Below, one piece after another: positions 43,388 to 45,991 of a stretch of DNA of 45,991 nucleotides (position 1 is its first letter; the number at the start of each line of letters is the position of its first letter). The notes beneath the pieces were generated by a model. That model saw only the letters and a list, made by a program, of their open reading frames with translations, did not search any database and was not told where the DNA came from. Origin of the DNA: Burkholderiales bacterium. GTDB taxonomy: Bacteria; Pseudomonadota; Gammaproteobacteria; Burkholderiales; JAEUMW01. Position numbers and translations under genes: made by a program. The stretch is taken from the NCBI GenBank assembly GCA_016791285.1, contig JAEUMX010000432.1, positions 1 to 45,991 of the forward strand, given 5' to 3'.

Positions 43388-43393
43388 AGTATA
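43388..43393 (-). promoter_or_regulatory. Putative -10 box for the riboswitch-btuB transcript
   Basis: TATACT on the minus strand would place the transcript start at about 43381, just where the riboswitch fold begins. The -35 region is poor. The good match of predicted start and aptamer start supports it. Confidence 0.45.
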
Positions 43394-43530
43394 GCCCAAA
43401 GACCCATTCCGGACGGATTCGCGTGGGCACGCAACCTGCAAGAATGGCGAGCCCCGCACGGTTTCGGCTGGATTCCGCGGCGCGCCTCGGTGCCACCTCG
43501 GAAACAGGATTTAGTGCCAGCCGTTAGCGA

Positions 43531-43560
43531 TTGACGTTGCGGAATTTGTGTCACTATAGT
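43531..43560 (+). promoter_or_regulatory. Sigma-70 promoter for zapB-like/zapA
   Basis: TTGACG (43531-43536) and TATAGT (43555-43560) are 18 bases apart. Transcription would start about 43566-43568, on or beside the A of the ATG at 43567. No ribosome site fits between, so a leaderless mRNA is predicted. Confidence 0.55.
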
Positions 43561-43566
43561 TCGACT

Positions 43567-43767
43567 ATGGATACTGAACTTGGCACTTTCGAGAGAAAGC
43601 TGATGCAGCTGGTCGAAACCTGTCACCGGCTGCGATCCGACAATCAGCGGCTGCGAGACGAATTGAGCGAGAGCCGGAACGAGATCCGCGAGTTCCAGGA
43701 GCGCATCGAGGGCGCGCGGACGCGGCTCGAGAAGCTGGTCGAACAGATTCCGGACGAGATGCCATGA
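43567..43767 (+). CDS. Small coiled-coil protein, ZapB-like (TIGR02449 type)
   Basis: This encodes 66 residues that form one continuous coiled coil: E-R-K-L-M-Q-L-V-E-T, then L-R-S-D-N-Q-R-L-R-D-E-L and L-E-K-L-V-E-Q-I. The size, fold and place directly before zapA (ATGA overlap) match the TIGR02449/ZapB-like family, thought to take part in division with ZapA. Direct interaction is inferred from the family. The frame is open to a TTG at 43531, but that lies in the promoter. The start codon coincides with the predicted transcription start. Confidence 0.85.
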   Translation: MDTELGTFERKLMQLVETCHRLRSDNQRLRDELSESRNEIREFQERIEGARTRLEKLVEQIPDEMP

Positions 43768-44069
43768 CGTCCACGCCCAAGACCCTCGATGTCAGCATCA
43801 TGGGGCGCGAGTACCGGGTGGCGTGCCCGGTCGGCCAGGAGAAGGAACTGCTGGAAGCGGTCGTCTACCTCGACCGCAAGATGCGCGAGATCCGCGACCA
43901 GGGCAAGGTAGTCGGTGTCGAGCGCATCGCGGTGATGGCCGGGCTCAACATCGCGCATGAGTTGCTCGTGAACCGCAGTGGCGGAGCATTTGACATCGCG
44001 GGTCTCAAGCGTAGAATCGAAATCATGCAGGCGGCCATCGATGGCGCGCTCTACGATCAGGAGGAGTAA
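43764..44069 (+). CDS. zapA: Cell division protein ZapA
   Basis: This encodes 101 residues. ZapA binds FtsZ and bundles its filaments at the division ring. The N-terminal domain has L-D-V-S-I-M-G-R-E-Y-R-V-A-C-P, followed by L-L-E-A-V-V-Y-L-D-R-K-M-R-E-I-R and a long helix (about 50-101) for coiled-coil tetramers. It overlaps the zapB-like gene (ATGA) and has a 6S RNA gene just downstream, as is common in proteobacteria. Confidence 0.95.
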   Translation: MTSTPKTLDVSIMGREYRVACPVGQEKELLEAVVYLDRKMREIRDQGKVVGVERIAVMAGLNIAHELLVNRSGGAFDIAGLKRRIEIMQAAIDGALYDQEE

Positions 44070-44091
44070 GCCTGATCGCGCTGCTAGTCCA

Positions 44092-44265
44092 TGTCTCCTG
44101 CGGTGCCGTCCGGACCATACACTCTTTGAACCAATATTGTTTATTTGGTTGCGGACTCAAGTAACGCTGTTGTGCGACTCCGGATCGGACTTGCCTGATG
44201 CGTTCGGAAAGCGACCACTCTTGAACCCTAGGTTCAAGATGCCGGTCCGGCGGCATCCGCGGGGG
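44092..44265 (+). ncRNA. ssrS: 6S RNA (SsrS)
   Basis: The 3' half contains CTTGAACCCTAGGTTCAAG followed by a CGGCGGCATCCGC segment, both hallmarks of 6S RNA. The 5' end TGCGGTGCCGTCCGG pairs with the 3' end to close the long stem with a central bubble. 6S RNA mimics an open promoter and holds sigma-70 RNA polymerase in stationary phase. Position right after zapA is the usual one; ends are estimated from the pairing. Confidence 0.92.
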
Positions 44266-44308
44266 GCACCCCTCTCGAGCATGCGGGCGTGATGGCGAGA
44301 CCCGAAAG

Positions 44309-44334
44309 AAAAAAGCGGCGACAGCCGCTTTTTT
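44309..44334. terminator. Rho-independent terminator, probably bidirectional
   Basis: GCGGC-GACA-GCCGC forms the stem, flanked by six A and six T, so it can stop transcripts from both strands: 6S/zapA on plus and the 44371-45897 gene on minus. Confidence 0.85.
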
Positions 44335-44370
44335 GTTGCTCTGAATCCCGCATCTCTGGTGACGAAAAGC

Positions 44371-45897
44371 TCACGTCGGGGCGCGCTCTTCGATGCGGTA
44401 GCGTGCGATGTCGAAGTCGTCTGCGCCTTCGACGAAGCCGACCGGGCTGAGCGAGTAGATGACTCCGCGCACCACCATCTCCATCGGCAGACGGGACGAG
44501 AACGCGCCCGCCTCCATCACGAGGTCGACCTCACCCGAGCACTTGAGATTGAGACCGAGAACGGCTGCGTTCGGGAAGTGGTCTGATGGGTTGGTCGAGA
44601 TCGGCGTTCCCGCAGCCACCAGGTGGACCGGGATCGCAGCTTTGGCAAAGGACTCGATGCCGACGTGACACTGCCGGTGTTCGTCGCGCGACAGTCGCCG
44701 GACCACGCCCACGCCCCACACCGGCGCTGCCTCGGGCTTGATGGCGACGAGCGCTCCGACGCGGACCCAGTCACCCTTCACGTGCGAGATGACCGCGCCG
44801 TAGCCGCCACGGCTCACGTTCTCGGTGATCCAGCTTTCGGTCACGTCGTCGACGAAGGGTCCACCGACATAGCCCTGCAGCGCGTCGAGCAGACCCTGGA
44901 ACGCGGGCACGACGTTCACGCGCGACATCGCGGCATGGCGTTCCGATTCCCGCTGCGGCGGATGCGACGACCAGTACAGGGTGAGGTGCTGCCCGACCTC
45001 GCGCACCATGCGCGGCTCGTATCCGCCAAACGACGTGCCGTCGGTGGCGCCCTGCTGCGCGAGATCCTTGCTGATGCGTTCGAGATGTGGCAGTCCGCCG
45101 TGGCTCGTGAGGTAGCGCACCGACGTCCCTTCGTCCTCGGGCCGCACGCGTCGCGGTGGATGATCGCCCGCCAAGTCGAAGCTGTGCGTGGTTTCGGTGC
45201 CGCGGCTGCCTTCGATCGGCACGAACTCGGCGCATCGCGAGACGAGGTGCGCGGCGATGTCGATCTGCAGGGGCATGAGACTGCCGGGCGACGAGACGGC
45301 GAGCAACAGCATCTTGACGAGCTCGCGCTCGACCGTCGAGCGGCCGGCTTGACCCGGATGCAGCGTGACTTCCTTGCGTGCGAAGCCGCGTGCGTGGGCA
45401 ACCTGATAGATGCGCGCCGCCTCCTGCCACAGTCGGCCTTCGACGCGGCCATGACGCAGCAGCACCCACTTCATTTCCTTGCGCAGTGCGCGCACGGCGT
45501 GGCAGCCCATGACCGGGGCGCGCAACTGAAGCGAGCCGACACCGCTCACGCCGGCGTCGTACTCCATCATGCAGAGCTGATAGGCGACCGCCAGCTGATG
45601 CCACAGGCGATGCGCAGCGCTCCAGATGCGTTGCGCGCGCGCGGCCGGCAGGCGTCCGCTGCGCGTGTAGTCGCGGGCGACGCGACGTTCCAGCAGGGTC
45701 GCCGTCTCCTCGAATACGCCGATCGCCTCGAAGCGCTTCTCGAGTCGAACCTCCGGCAACGACGTCAGGCTTTCGATCCATTCGACGATCTGTTCGAGCG
45801 ACCGGAGGGCGTCGTCCCCAGGCAGTTCGGAGACGAGCTTCCGCGCCTCGCGGGGGTCGGCGGGCCGGTGATCGGCGCGTTTGGCAATTCTGAGCAT
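44371..45897 (-). CDS. Large protein with PilZ-like C-terminal domain
   Basis: This encodes 508 residues from ATG 45897, which has a GAGG six bases upstream; an ATG at 45957 would add a charged tail lacking support. The first 300 residues are mostly helical with no recognised domain. Residues about 350-440 resemble PilZ: T-E-N-V-S-R-G-G-Y-G-A takes the place of the D-x-S-x-x-G motif, followed by V-G-A-L-V-A-I and W-G-V-G-V-V-R-R-L-S-R. A canonical RxxxR is not certain (R-H-A-A-M-S-R lies ahead of it). Cyclic-di-GMP binding is therefore possible but not shown. It stands alone; the upstream 94 bases hold no clear promoter. Confidence 0.7.
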   Translation of the reverse strand: MLRIAKRADHRPADPREARKLVSELPGDDALRSLEQIVEWIESLTSLPEVRLEKRFEAIGVFEETATLLERRVARDYTRSGRLPAARAQRIWSAAHRLWHQLAVAYQLCMMEYDAGVSGVGSLQLRAPVMGCHAVRALRKEMKWVLLRHGRVEGRLWQEAARIYQVAHARGFARKEVTLHPGQAGRSTVERELVKMLLLAVSSPGSLMPLQIDIAAHLVSRCAEFVPIEGSRGTETTHSFDLAGDHPPRRVRPEDEGTSVRYLTSHGGLPHLERISKDLAQQGATDGTSFGGYEPRMVREVGQHLTLYWSSHPPQRESERHAAMSRVNVVPAFQGLLDALQGYVGGPFVDDVTESWITENVSRGGYGAVISHVKGDWVRVGALVAIKPEAAPVWGVGVVRRLSRDEHRQCHVGIESFAKAAIPVHLVAAGTPISTNPSDHFPNAAVLGLNLKCSGEVDLVMEAGAFSSRLPMEMVVRGVIYSLSPVGFVEGADDFDIARYRIEERAPT

Positions 45898-45991
45898 GCT
45901 GTACCTCGTTCTCGAGTGGTGTCCCGAACGGGCAATCCGTCCGGGATGACGGGGCACCGAATCGGCAGTTATCGTGCCACTGGCGAGCGAA

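Noticed and set aside
1..45991. CRISPR arrays, insertion sequences, tRNA and rRNA genes
   Set aside because: No regularly spaced repeats, transposase frames or tRNA folds were seen on reading both strands; a dedicated scan could still find a weak tRNA.

Overview
The window is about 46 kb of GC-rich chromosome (the gene at 457-1017 is visibly less GC-rich). It most resembles a betaproteobacterium. The grounds are gene order: dacA-dat-ybeD-lipB-lipA, metK divergent from an lpxL-dapF-DUF484-xerC block, hslV-hslU, and a small coiled-coil gene with zapA followed by 6S RNA. No tRNA, rRNA, insertion sequence or CRISPR array was seen. The species cannot be named from this.

Layout. 1-1017: edge of an accessory patch with the end of a BrnT-like toxin, a BrnA/CopG-type antitoxin and an HTH plus GIY-YIG protein. 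1014-2071: mscL and a TlpA-like lipoprotein. 2076-5990 (minus): dacA-dat-ybeD-lipB-lipA for cell-wall trimming and lipoate attachment. 6347-8335: a fused MlaA/VacJ-serine hydrolase lipoprotein. 8332-9495 (minus): metK. 9620-13495: gnnA-like oxidoreductase, gnnB-like aminotransferase, lpxA and lpxL, together a probable pathway for lipid A built on a 3-amino sugar. 13495-16745: methyltransferase, dapF, DUF484, xerC. 16865-23688: a small unknown gene, then an apparent zinc-limitation locus: Zur-like regulator, COG0523 GTPase, cysteine-poor DksA2, a type I-beta DAHP synthase, a small exported protein, a ZnuD-like receptor and a TonB protein. 23773-26270: hslV, hslU and a lipoprotein. 26293-39135: two divergent surface-polysaccharide operons. 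The minus operon has rmd, a flippase, a methyltransferase and three GT4 glycosyltransferases. The plus operon has a WecA/WbpL-like initiating transferase, a WbpM-like dehydratase, an O-antigen ligase/polymerase, a WaaE-like GT2 and a GT4. 39151-43393 (minus): msbA and a BtuB-like receptor under a cobalamin riboswitch. 43567-44334: a zapB-like gene, zapA, 6S RNA and a terminator. 44371-45897 (minus): a large protein with a PilZ-like C-terminal part.

How the genes fit together. Much of the window serves the outer membrane: lipid A assembly and its unusual backbone (gnnAB, lpxA, lpxL), flipping (msbA), O-chain or core assembly (26-39 kb), phospholipid asymmetry (MlaA fusion) and metal or B12 uptake (ZnuD-like, TonB, BtuB-like). 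Many same-strand junctions overlap as GTGA or ATGA, which suggests translational coupling. The points most worth a second look are the MlaA-hydrolase fusion, the gnnAB-lpxA-lpxL cluster, a DAHP synthase inside the zinc locus, a putative leaderless zapB-like mRNA, and a 61-codon gene with a strong ribosome binding site between xerC and zur. Functions are inferred from motifs and gene order read by eye; no database search was run.
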